DNA of 64,000 nucleotides from Coriaria nepalensis (Eukaryota > Streptophyta > Magnoliopsida > Cucurbitales > Coriariaceae): positions 1,906,501-1,970,500 of the forward strand of contig CP114481.1 in NCBI GenBank assembly GCA_027186245.1. Reading direction: 5' to 3'. Below, one piece after another: positions 12,401-21,935 of this stretch (position 1 is the stretch's first letter; every line of letters starts with the position of its first letter). A program made the translations under genes and the position numbers. The notes beneath the pieces are model-generated. The model had not been told where the DNA came from. It saw nothing but the letters and a program-made list of their open reading frames with translations, and searched no databases.

Positions 12401-12669
12401 AAAAGCCAAAGTGAAAAGTGCAAATATCAAACAAGTGGATTTATCTGCATCTTGGGTCCTTTAGGTTTTCTATTTCCCCTTACTTTTTTCTTAGCAACCA
12501 AACATCGCATCTCAAAATTCTACACTCATCCAAATCTTCCCCAGTTAGAAAATGATACATAAACTAAATCTGCAAAAGAAAAAAAAAAGAATGGGAGAGA
12601 GAGAGAGAGAAAGAGTGAAAGCATACCATCTTGTGTCTGAGGACAAAAACCAGTTGATGAGAGCCTCAT
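7396..12669 (-). CDS. ARF6: Auxin response factor 6 (ARF6), activator class, with giant Gln-Ala tract
   Basis: Transcription factor that binds auxin response elements and is released by Aux/IAA decay. Fourteen GT-AG exons join in frame: 12669-12627, 12206-12094, 11875-11777, 11693-11637, 11533-11378, 11299-11215, 11055-10965, 10882-10718, 10634-10512, 10371-10296, 10169-10022, 9852-8333, 8260-8070, 7603-7396. This gives 1024 residues; Arabidopsis ARF6 is about 935. MRLSS start; B3 DNA-binding domain about 125-228 ([18 protein letters not shown]); ARF domain about 255-335; Gln-rich middle region; C-terminal PB1 domain about 888-975 with the acidic [14 protein letters not shown] motif. GLN-ALA repeats fill about 496-625. 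ARF6 rather than ARF8 is inferred from [21 protein letters not shown] and the SVGSLEY end. No lesion is seen. One PB1 residue is unusual (MFCLEG where family members usually have MFGLEG). Confidence 0.95.
8121..8141 (-). promoter_or_regulatory. miR167 target site in ARF6 mRNA
   Basis: The coding strand reads GAGATCAGGCTGGCAGCTTG plus T, the known miR167 complementary site of ARF6/ARF8 transcripts. It overlaps codons for RSGWQLV in the PB1 domain. It predicts cleavage or repression by miR167, which in other plants shapes flower and root development. No MIR167 gene was seen in the window. Confidence 0.9.
9133..9525 (-). repeat. coding hexanucleotide array (CAG GCN)n in ARF6 exon 12
   Basis: About 65 hexamers encode alternating Gln-Ala. 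Gln is CAG almost throughout, while the Ala codon comes in blocks: GCT (about 9133-9178 and 9379-9444), GCC (about 9206-9240) and GCG (about 9241-9378). A short interrupted patch with His, Val and Thr codons lies at 9179-9204. The number of units is counted by eye. Confidence 0.95.
12332..12351. repeat. 20-bp G homopolymer in ARF6 intron 1
   Basis: Twenty consecutive G on the + strand (C on the ARF6 coding strand) inside intron 1. It is a possible slippage site or assembly weak point. Confidence 0.95.
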
Positions 12670-12702
12670 TTCAACAGAGAAGATTATGAATTCTTCTTAA
12701 GG

Positions 12703-13001
12703 TTAAGAATCAAGGGACCCAGAATTAGTTCCAAACAGCTTCAAATCCCGTAATACTCTTCTCGGAATTTTTGAATTACAGAGTATGGAACAAGCTCTCA
12801 TGCAAAAATAAGAAGGGGGAAAAAAAGACTTCTTACTCCCAAAAACAAAAAAAGGAAGCCCAAAACCCTTTGAAATTCACTAGTGAAATCTTCAACCGAA
12901 GCCGGTTTCACTGCAGAAAACGATCGATATCAGCTTCATTCGAGCCCAATAAGCCCAACCCACAACCCAGCAAGATTCAAATCTCTAAAACAGAGCTTCA
13001 T
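12703..13001 (-). promoter_or_regulatory. upstream ORFs in the ARF6 5' leader
   Basis: Three ATG-started small ORFs precede the ARF6 start. 13001 opens a 20-codon ORF (MKLCFRDLNL...) whose TGA overlaps the next ATG. 12939 opens a 15-codon ORF (MKLISIVF...). 12801 opens a 32-codon ORF (MRACSILC...) ending in TAA at 12703, 34 bases before the main ATG. uORFs are known in several ARF leaders and can lower translation. This assumes the leader is unspliced here. Confidence 0.6.
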
Positions 13002-13440
13002 ATCAAGAATAGTTTCAAATTTCTACATGCATAACTCACCATCCCACCACAAACGTATAAACTTACTACTCACTTCAGCCTTCTTTTTGCAAGACCCACA
13101 ACTTGAAAAATTCCACAAAATTCAAGGAGCTGCCAGATCCCACAACCGAACACCCAGAAAAGCTTGAACCAGATCTAAACCCAAAAAAATAATTAGAAGT
13201 AAGATATAAAATGTCAGGAAGGAGCATTTTCGGAAGAAAACAGAAACGCCATTAGATAAGAAGCTCGTCCGCAATGGTTGGAATCTATTGGTTTCAGCTT
13301 CCAATAATAGAAACGGTGGAAAGGGTGGGAGAGGTAAAAGAAAGAATTAATGGAGGAGGAGTTGATGGAACTCTACTTTTCGCGTTAACTTATTAGTGCT
13401 ACTATTTGCTTTACCTCTCTCTCTCTCTGCTTCAAAGGGT

Positions 13441-13451
13441 ATATATATATT
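13441..13451 (-). promoter_or_regulatory. candidate TATA box of ARF6
   Basis: A TATATATATA run lies on the minus strand. A pyrimidine/purine-rich GA repeat follows about 25-40 bases downstream, suggesting transcription starts near 13410 and a leader of about 740 nt. No transcript evidence is available. Confidence 0.45.
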
Positions 13452-14465
13452 TATCCTTTATTGCTTTTTGATCTTGTGGGGTTAGGAAGGAGGGAGGAGA
13501 GGAGGGCCCCTCTATTACTCCAATCAATCAAACGCACAATCGCCATTAATTTCTTGGTGTCTTTTTTATTACCATGGAAAAAGTAAGGAAGAACTAGAGA
13601 GAGGAGAGAGAGAGATGAGTGGGAATGTATGAGAGAGAAGCTGTCAGAAACCTTTTTTTTTTCCCTTAACTAAGAAAGAGAACAGAGACCGAGAAAGAGA
13701 GGGTTTTGCATTTGTAAGTAGCAACTACGACTAGCAAAGACTTTTTTCGCTCATTCACAGCATGGCCTCCAACGCTATGTCTATTTGCGAAAGTACCCTT
13801 TCATTAGGAAAATTAGAATATAAAATGGTAATTCTGGTTTTTTATAAATTTATGTAATTTATATAATTATAAGTAATTTGAAGAAGAGAGTATTTGTTAA
13901 AATAATCCTTTTAATTTTTTTTTTCTTAAAGTAGATCCAACAAAGTTTTTGTTGCTAAAATGATCTTCCTATTTGATTTTAGTTGATTTTTTAATTAAAA
14001 ATAAAAAATATATGAAATTACTTAAATATCCCTCTAACCGAATTTTAAAAAAATAAAATAAAAGAACATTTATTTTCTTTCTATTTTCGCTCATAGAAAC
14101 GATCGGCTTTATCATATTTTCATTTTCTTCATCTTTTTTTATCTTCTTGAACCTAGAATCCCGAAATCAAAACTTCATCTTCTTCGTACCTAACTCATGT
14201 TTGAACTAAAAAACTCAACATTGAGGAGTTAATGAAGATGTGTAAGGATGATTCGCATGAGAAATCAATGAAGGGTAGCAATCGACCTAAGTTGGCATTG
14301 AAATCAATGGTGGAAAAGATTAAGTTTCACCAAATGTAAATTACAGACTTAAAATTATGGTTTTTTTGTGTGCAAAAATTAGTATTTTGTATGTATTTTG
14401 TACTAAAATATGTGCAACTAGACTGAGTAATCTAGGTTTTTACTGAAATTTTGGTGAAAATGATC
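13452..14465. other. upstream flank of ARF6, no gene seen
   Basis: GA/CT-rich promoter-proximal sequence to about 13700, then AT-rich spacer. No coding signal was recognised. Confidence 0.5.
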
Positions 14466-14830
14466 GATTAGTAAGGTTAGAACTCAGGTATCGAGAACAA
14501 AGACTTCTAAATATCTAATCTCAGTGCTCGACACCCGATGGCCCGATGGATTAGTAAGACTAGAACCGTCAGGCATCGAGCATTGAGAACAAAGACTTCA
14601 AACTCTCTAACTTCGATGCTCGATGTCAGATGGGTTAGTAAGACAAGAACCATCAAGCATCGAGCATTATGGTCAAATACTTTCAAATGTCTAATCTTTC
14701 ATCTCGATGGGTACTTTCAAGACTCATTAAACATCGAGATGAAGGAATCAGAGATTTAAAAGTCTATGTTCTCAATATTCGATGCACGGTGGGTTAAAAA
14801 GACTAGAAACCTTGAGCCATCAAGTATTAA
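14466..14830. repeat. 83-bp tandem repeat, about 4.4 copies
   Basis: Units begin GATTAGTAAG or GGTTA at 14466, 14549, 14633, 14709 and 14792 (spacings 83, 84, 76, 83). Each contains CATCGAG and AAAGACTT-type blocks. Copies 4 and 5 are diverged. Confidence 0.8.
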
Positions 14831-15429
14831 TTGTTAGGTTTGACTTTATTTTCAATTGTATTTTTTCATTTCATGAGAAATAACTTACAATCCATCATGA
14901 ACTTAGACTCATCCTTTATAAAGAAGATGTATACAAAAGTTGCATTTCAATGATAGCAAAGTAAGACGTGGTGATTATTGATATCGAGGGAAAGTTCACC
15001 TCACGACAGTTTGACATATTTAGGTCTACTTGTGATAAACATATATCATTGTTCCGATGTTAGATAGTTTATGATATTTATCAACGATATATAGATATAT
15101 GATTTTAGAATTATATATTTTTAAAATATAGGAAACTATTACCCATTTGATGGTTGGAGTTGGTATAAAGCTTAAATCATCCATGATATTATCATTATTA
15201 TTTGTGTATTTAAGTTAGGTTTTAAAGGATATTTATGTATTAAACTTAATATTTTTGGCCTTGAGAAAAAAGAAATTCTTGTTTTTAAACTTAACTTTTT
15301 TTAGTCTTTTTCAACAAAACTCAATGGCTTCAAAGTCTCTATAAAATTAAACAAAAAAACTTAAAAGTCTATATGCCATAAACCCAATGGCTCGAGGGGT
15401 CTTTTCACGATCCCCTTGAGTCTTAAGGA
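14831..15429. other. AT-rich spacer between two repeat arrays
   Basis: No coding signal or recognisable element was seen. Confidence 0.5.
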
Positions 15430-15900
15430 TTCTACTTCTTATGAATATTCTTTAGTCCTAAATTTTAAATATTTGATCTTAAATATTAAACATTTCATCT
15501 TAATCTCAAAGCCTAAACCTTGCATACTAAATCCTAAGTATGAGATATTTTATATTAAACCCTAAATATTAAACCTTCATTTTAATCCGTAAAGTATAAA
15601 CCTTTCATATTAAACCTTAAACCTTAAACATTTCATCTTAATTTCTAAAGCCTAACATTTTCATATTAAACCCTAAATGTTATATCTTACATCTTAAACC
15701 TTAAAGTTTAAACATTTTATATTAAACCATAAGTGTTAAATCTTTCATTTAAACCCTAAAGTGGAGATCTTTCATCTTAAATCATAAGGTTTAAACATTT
15801 CATATTAAGCCCTAAACTTAAAATCTTTCATCTTAAATTCTAAAACTTAAACCTTTCATATTAATACCTAAGTCTTAGATCTTTTATTTTAAACTCTATA
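15430..15900. repeat. 29-bp (58-bp dimer) tandem repeat with AAACCCTAA-like core
   Basis: About 15 diverged units have the form TTAAACCCTAAA plus a T-rich arm ending in TTTCATA or TTTCATC. The two endings alternate, giving a 58-bp higher-order unit. The core resembles the plant telomere repeat, but spacing and divergence make it a satellite-like minisatellite, not a telomere. Confidence 0.8.
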
Positions 15901-15909
15901 TCGAGTAGG

Positions 15910-16168
15910 CTGTCGTAGCCAAGTATCTTGAGTTGAAAGACTTTTCCATTATGAAGTATGAGATAGCTGATAAAGGCTTCCTTTCTTGCTTGGTCGTTGT
16001 CGAGCTAAAGTTTCCCAAGCTAAATGTGGATGAGGTTGCACTCCCGGTGAGGAAACTTCGGAGGGTGAGGGTGAGGTCGAAGCTGAAGGTGCCCCAATTG
16101 CTGCAGCCGCTACGGCTATTGAGGTGGAGGCTATTGCTAATAGAGACGACCGTCCCCCATTAACGGCT
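15910..16168 (+). pseudogene. C-terminal piece of a transposon-associated ORF
   Basis: The + strand reads YLELKDFSIMKYEIADKGFL, then SCLVVVELKFPKLNVDEVAL. After a one-base shift near 16048 a Glu/Ala-rich tail (EETSEGEGEVEAEGAPIAAA) runs to a stop near 16168. Conserved DKGF...FP-L-V blocks followed by an acidic tail are typical of the putative gypsy-type transposon proteins encoded antisense in Tat-like elements. It lies beyond the integrase end of the minus-strand element, in antisense, as expected for such an ORF. The rest of the ORF is not recognisable. Confidence 0.5.
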
Positions 16169-16410
16169 GGTCCTTAGACTTTTGTATTTTTCCTGTTTTG
16201 GCTCTTCTTTTTTTTTTTTTTTTTAAGTAATTGAACTTCCTTTTATGAATAAGATTTTCTTCAGCTGCTTCTCTCTCTTACTACTCTAATACTTAGTCTC
16301 ATTTTCCCTTTTTCTAAAAAATTGAACATGTAAAAGCTTTTCAGATAAAATGAACTCAAGTATCGAGCTACTGATTCAGTTTCCAGCTTTTCAGATTAAA
16401 CATCGCCAAA

Positions 16411-16625
16411 TAAGTGTTCTAAGGTGCTCATATCTTCTTCATCTTGGATGCTAAATAAGCGTTCTGAGTTGGTAATACTAAGCTCCTATTGGATGCTCAG
16501 ATCGTTTTTATCTTGGACACTAAATAAGCTATTCAAGTTGTTGATGTTGAGCCCTTATAGGGTGCTTAGATCTTCTTTATCTTGGATGCAAATAAGTGAT
16601 CAAATTGTGATGTTTCTTAGTTATA
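16411..16625. repeat. 70-bp tandem repeat, three copies plus a partial
   Basis: Units carrying TGCTCAGATC...TTTATCTTGGA...AAATAAG start at 16423, 16493 and 16562 (spacing 70 and 69). A partial copy precedes them. Confidence 0.8.
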
Positions 16626-16669
16626 GATACTCAACAGACATACTTTCATTCATTTAGTGAGGAATTCGA

Positions 16670-19600
16670 GTGCCTTTCGTTTGAACAACATGATCAAAAA
16701 TACAAGCATTATAATAGTCAACCTCCTCTCCCACACTTCCTTTGGGGTAGACCCTGAGATTCTCTACATTCCATGGATGCGAAAGCTCTTTCCCTGCTTG
16801 ATTCTGTAGTCTGTATGTTCAAGGTCTGAGCTCATGTTTCTAAACACCAGGTCACCCACACATATCGACCGAGGCCAAACTTCTTTGTTGTAATAATGCC
16901 CAATCCTCTTTTTTGGCGGCTCCTCTCTAATCCAGGCTTGCTCCCTTATTTCTTAGAGTAGGTCAAGAGACTCTGCTAGGGCTACATTGTTATCATGTTT
17001 GACAAAAGAACAATCTTCTATATGAGGGTAGACTTATTTATGATGGCACCATAACTAATGTCCCAAAGGTAAGGCTGAATGGGGTTTCCCCCGTTGTACT
17101 TTGAGGAGTGGTACGAATGGCCCATAGTACCGAGGGAAGCTCATCCGCCTAGTTCTTTCCCTCCCCCTCCAATCTCTTTTTCAGCAAGTTCTTGATAACC
17201 TTGTTAGCCGCTTCAACCTGCCAATTTGCCTTAGGATGGTAGGGGGAGGAGGTGAAATGCAAGATCTTTAGATCATCATATAACTTTCTGAACTTTTGAT
17301 TATCAAATTGTCTACCGTTATCCATTACAATGCTCTATGGAATCCCAAATCTGCATATGATATTCTTCCATAGAAATTTAGTTGTTTCCGCTTCCGTGAT
17401 CGTGATAAGAGGTCAAGCCTCAATCCACTTGGTGAAATAGTCAATGGCTACAATAGCATATTTCGTATGTTTCACCCCCTGCAATAGTGGTCCAATGAGG
17501 TCCATTCCCCACTTTACAAAGGGCCAAGGACTGCTTATTGAGGTTAACTCCATAAGGGATTTTCTAGGAATACTAACATAAATGTTACAATCCCTACATC
17601 CTTTGTTGTGGCTTATGGTGTCCTACCTCATTAGCTTCATAACCGTTGCTTGCTCGGCCGAGTGATTGCCACATACTCCTTCGTGAATTTCCCTCAACAA
17701 TAGCTCACTTTCTCTTTCTGAGACACACCTCATCATAGGGTGGGAATACCCTCTCCAAAATAGCACGTCCCCCACCATAACACACCTAAAAGCTTGAGAT
17801 CTGACCTTTCTGGCCTCCTTCTTTGATGAAGGTAATTCCCCTTCTATCAGGTATTTCTTTATAACTCCGATCCACCCCTCATCTTTCAGTGCCGTCACCT
17901 CGGTTTCTAGGAGATATTAGGACCATCAAGATATCTTCTAAATGTTTTGGTTGGGAGGTCAGCCTATGGTAGCGTTGCCAGTTTTACTAGTGCATAAGTG
18001 TCACCATTTGCACTTCTTGGGACATGCTTTATCTCGTAATCGTTGAATCATTTTAATAATGTCTCCACGATTTTCTGGTAGGCCCTCATCTTTTCAGACT
18101 TTACCTCAAACTCTCCCCACACTTGTGAGACTACTACCTAGGAATCATTGGATATGTTAATGCGCTCAACCCCTACTTCCCTTACCGATCTCAAACTTGC
18201 TAGGAGCGCTTCATACTATGCTTCATTATTTGAAGCTTTGAAATGGAACTTGAGCACGTATTTGATCTTCCTTCCTTCCGGAGAAATGAGTGTCAGCCCA
18301 GCTCCACAACCCTCTTTGTTTACCACCCCATCTATTTGCATGGTCTAATAGGGTGGGCGAAACTCCCTCTCAGCATTAGTATTAGCTTTCCCCTTCTCTA
18401 TATTTGCTAGACCTTCATTGGAGAACTCTGAGATGAAGTCAGATAAAGCCTGAGCTTTGCTTGCTGCTTGGGGCCTATAAGACATGTCAAATTCTCCTAG
18501 CTTAATAGACCACTTCAACAACATTCCTGATGTATTAGGATTTTGAAGGATCTGCTTGAGAGAAAGATCGGTTACAACTATGATAGGATGAGCCTGAAAG
18601 TATGGCCTCAGCTTCCTTGTCGCCACTGCCAAAGCAAAAACGGCCTTGTCTGCGTGAGAATACCTCATTTCCGCCTCACTCATCACTTTGCTAGTGTAAT
18701 ACACTAATATCTACTTCCCCTCTTCCTTTTTGACCAGTACTGAGCTCACAGCCATTCTACTCATTGCTATATACAGGCTTAATTCTTCCAATAATTTTGG
18801 CTTATTTAGTCTGGGTATGGTTTCCAAATACCTTCTTAGTTCATCAAAGGCCTTATCACAATCTTCTGTCCATCCCTTTGTTTTGGAGCTCTTCAACGAT
18901 TTAAAGAACATGAGGTATTTATTAGCTGAGCGACTCATGAAACGGCTTAGCACAGTTACCCTACCTATCAGGGCTTGAGTCTCCTTCTTCATCTGGGGGC
19001 CTCTAGGTTGATGATGGCTTGTACCTTCTCCATATTTGCTCTCAATTCCCCTCTAGTGCATTATATACCCCAAGAAAGTTCCAGATCAAACTCTGAATGC
19101 GCATTTTTTTTTTTGGTTCAGTTTCATCATGTATTCCCTCATTACTTCAAATGCCTCACTTAAATGCTTGGGATTATCCCTTTTCCTTACACTTTTTACA
19201 AGAATGTCATCTACATACACCTTCATCGTCTTCCCTGGTTGCTTTCTGAACATGTCATTTACCAACCTTTGAAATATCGCTCCAGCATTTTTTTTTCCGA
19301 AAGGCATTACATTATAATAGTAAGTACCTTTGTCGGTTATAAAAGAAGTTTTCTCCTGATCCCCCGTCCACAATTTCACCTGGTGGTACCCTGAGTATGC
19401 ATCCATGAAGCTCAACAACTTATGCCTTACTATGGCGTCTACCATCAATTCTATGCTCGGCACCGGATAGCTGTCCTTGGGGTAGGCATCATATAGGTTT
19501 TTAAAGTTGACACATAACCTCCATTCTCCCCCTCCTTTGGACACCATGACCACATTCTAGAGCTACTTCGGATACTAGACCTCCCGAATCGCTCTTACTG

Positions 19601-21203
19601 CTAGCAACTTCCTTACCTCCTCGATTACCGCCATATTTCTTTCCTCATTGAACTTCCTCCTTCTTTGCCTCACTAGCCTTGCTCCAGGTTTGACAACGAG
19701 CTAATGTATATGACATCCTCCTTAGTGCTCGTTAGCTTAAAAGTTTCCCAAGCAAACACATACATATTTTGATCCAATGTCTGAACAAGCCTTTTCAGAT
19801 TAGTCTTCGTCAACTCGACCTTACCCTAAGTTTTCTCCTGTTTGAAAACTCGACATGCTAAAGAGCCTCTTCAGAGGATACCCTCAGCTTCCTTCCTCTA
19901 TCCTTTGTCAATTCATCCCTTTCCTTTGGCTCCTCTCTCTTTCTCTTTCCTTCCATTCCTCTACTAATGTTCCCCCCTTTCTCTCTAACTCTGTAGATGT
20001 GTTATGAGTATCTCCTCAGCTACCCCTATCCTCTTTACTTCTAATAAGGCTCCAGCATACGAACATAAATGCTTCTTTTCTGAAAGGATGATAAGCTTCT
20101 TATTAGTCGTGACCCCCAAGAAAACATGTAAAACCTCTATTTCTCTAGGTCGGTCTACATTCTTTGAAGCTCGGTTGAATCTTTCTACACAGTCTAATAG
20201 ATTTTCTCTCGGGTTCTGCCTTATAGTATAAAAGCTCATGATGGAAAGTCTTGTGTTAGCCACGCCCTAGAAATTCGACACGAATAACTTTTTCATCTCG
20301 TTGAATGAGTAGATAGAGCTTAGAGCTAGTGATCTGTACTAATCACTAGATGAATTTGTCAATGTGATATGGAAATGTTGGTACATCAACTCATCCATCA
20401 TGGCATTCATTTGAATACATGTTTTATACGAGTTAACGTGATCGCAAGGATTTTTTGTCCCATCATACATCATGGTCGAGGCCCTGAATTTCTTCAGTAG
20501 TTGTGCATTTTGTACTCTCTTAGTTAAGGGACTCTTTGGCTCATCCATACACAACGAGGTGCCCTTTACTACCGCTTCCAATTCCTTCATTCACTTGGTC
20601 AGCTCTTGGATGACCTTCGTCTGCCCTGATAGTGGTTGAGTTCCTTTCATGGGAAAACATGTGCCTTTCAGTGCTTGTGACCGAGTCAGATTCTAGGCAG
20701 TATCTGTTGAATCCTCTAACTCTCCCCTCGGCACAACGTTCCCCAAGTGAGATGATGCATCCTCCTTCTAGGAGTGTTGTTCCCTACCCCTGGATGAACC
20801 TTAGTTTTCTTCCACAGGGAGGCGTTCATCCCTCATTCGTAGTTCTTCTCTCCCCTCCTATCTTTTCTTCACCCTTATTTCTGCCATTCTTGCTTCTATG
20901 GAATGCTCAACCACTTAGCTTATTTTTTCCACTGTGCCCCTCCCCATCCTCTCTATGCTATGCAATATATCCACTCCACTATTGGCTCGTGGAGGGGTTT
21001 ATGGGGGCGTTGGTCGTCTTTTAGCAATGCTTCCAGAACATGTTATTCTTCTCTCAGGTAAAGAGGGAAGAACTCCTCTTCCTCTACCTCTCTCTCCTCG
21101 TTCACTTTCTCTGATCTGCTCCTCTACGTTTTCCATCCTGTTTCCTCTTGATATGTTGGAACTTTGAGAGTGGAAACAATCGTCCCCACGGTCGGTGCCA
21201 AAC
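16670..21203 (-). mobile_element. Tat-like Ty3/gypsy element 1, internal region (decayed)
   Basis: Minus-strand order from high to low coordinates: leader; gag fragments (20590-20339, with KFRASTMMYDGTKNPCDHVN; 20263-19985, with NLLDCVERFNRASKNVDRP); reverse transcriptase (19553-19086, catalytic YVDDILVK); RNase H (18992-18345); a second archaeal-type RNase H with a linker near 18340-18150; integrase (17900-16680; zinc-binding region around 17623-17898, [14 protein letters not shown] motif near 17070-17100). Two RNase H domains are a Tat-lineage feature. Many stops and frameshifts are present. Compared with element 2 it lacks about 1.1 kb including the protease. A PBS-like stretch starting TTTGGCACCGAC adjoins the LTR at 21203. 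No 3' LTR was found. Confidence 0.85.
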
Positions 21204-21935
21204 TATTGATGTAGATTTTCATCCGCTATGAAGAGCTCTACAGTCCATAGTATGTCCCAAACATCTCCCTCGGCATTCAACAGTAAACTACGGCCGGAGT
21301 GGTGGTCGACCAACCCCGCTTCGATGTTTTAGTCAGTTTTCTAGAGAGAGTAAATGGAGGGAATGAAGTTTAGTTGCTATTCTCTTAGGAATTTTGCATT
21401 ACTTCTTACTATTTTGTACTTGGTTTTTATACATAATTTAAGTTAGGAAGTACCCGACAACTTTACACGTATAGCGCTTCTATTGCTCAGCGCTCGGACC
21501 ACCCCTGCTCCATGATAGTGTTAGAGCCTCACAGTCTGATATGGTAGGGATATGTGTCTCATACATATGCTCCCCCTAGGTGGCATGATGTCGTTTCAGT
21601 CTAACATCCTTCAGAGCACCTCAACGCCCAGCCGCACCACCCTTGTCTGACACACCAAGGACAAGGTTTCCATTCGAGTGTCGGTTACTTTCCACCTGTC
21701 TACTTGTTAAGTTACATTAGTAACAGTTGAGCTAAGAGAGGAAATACCTAGCTCAGCCTTAGCGTCTTCTTGAGACTTTTCATCTCATTCAAATATGGAT
21801 AGTCAAACTGATACCACCTCAACCCTTCCACACCTCAGCCTCAGAAATCATATATCCTCAGAATACTATTTTTATAATCTCGGGTGACGACGTCCAGCCT
21901 CAGTCTCTGAGACTCTCCTGAAATTAGGTATAACA
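21204..21935 (-). mobile_element. 5' LTR of gypsy element 1 (family A)
   Basis: In minus orientation it begins TGTTATACCTAATTTC at 21935 and ends ATCTACATCAATA at 21204, followed by the primer-binding site. It is the same family as the four other LTRs in the window. Confidence 0.85.

Noticed and set aside
13122..13304. 60-codon minus-strand frame in the ARF6 leader
   Set aside because: It starts with TTG, not ATG, so it is not a convincing upstream ORF. The ATG-started ones are listed instead.
15430..15900. Interstitial telomere
   Set aside because: The AAACCCTAA-like core recurs only once per 29 bp and is heavily diverged, not in perfect 7-bp tandem.
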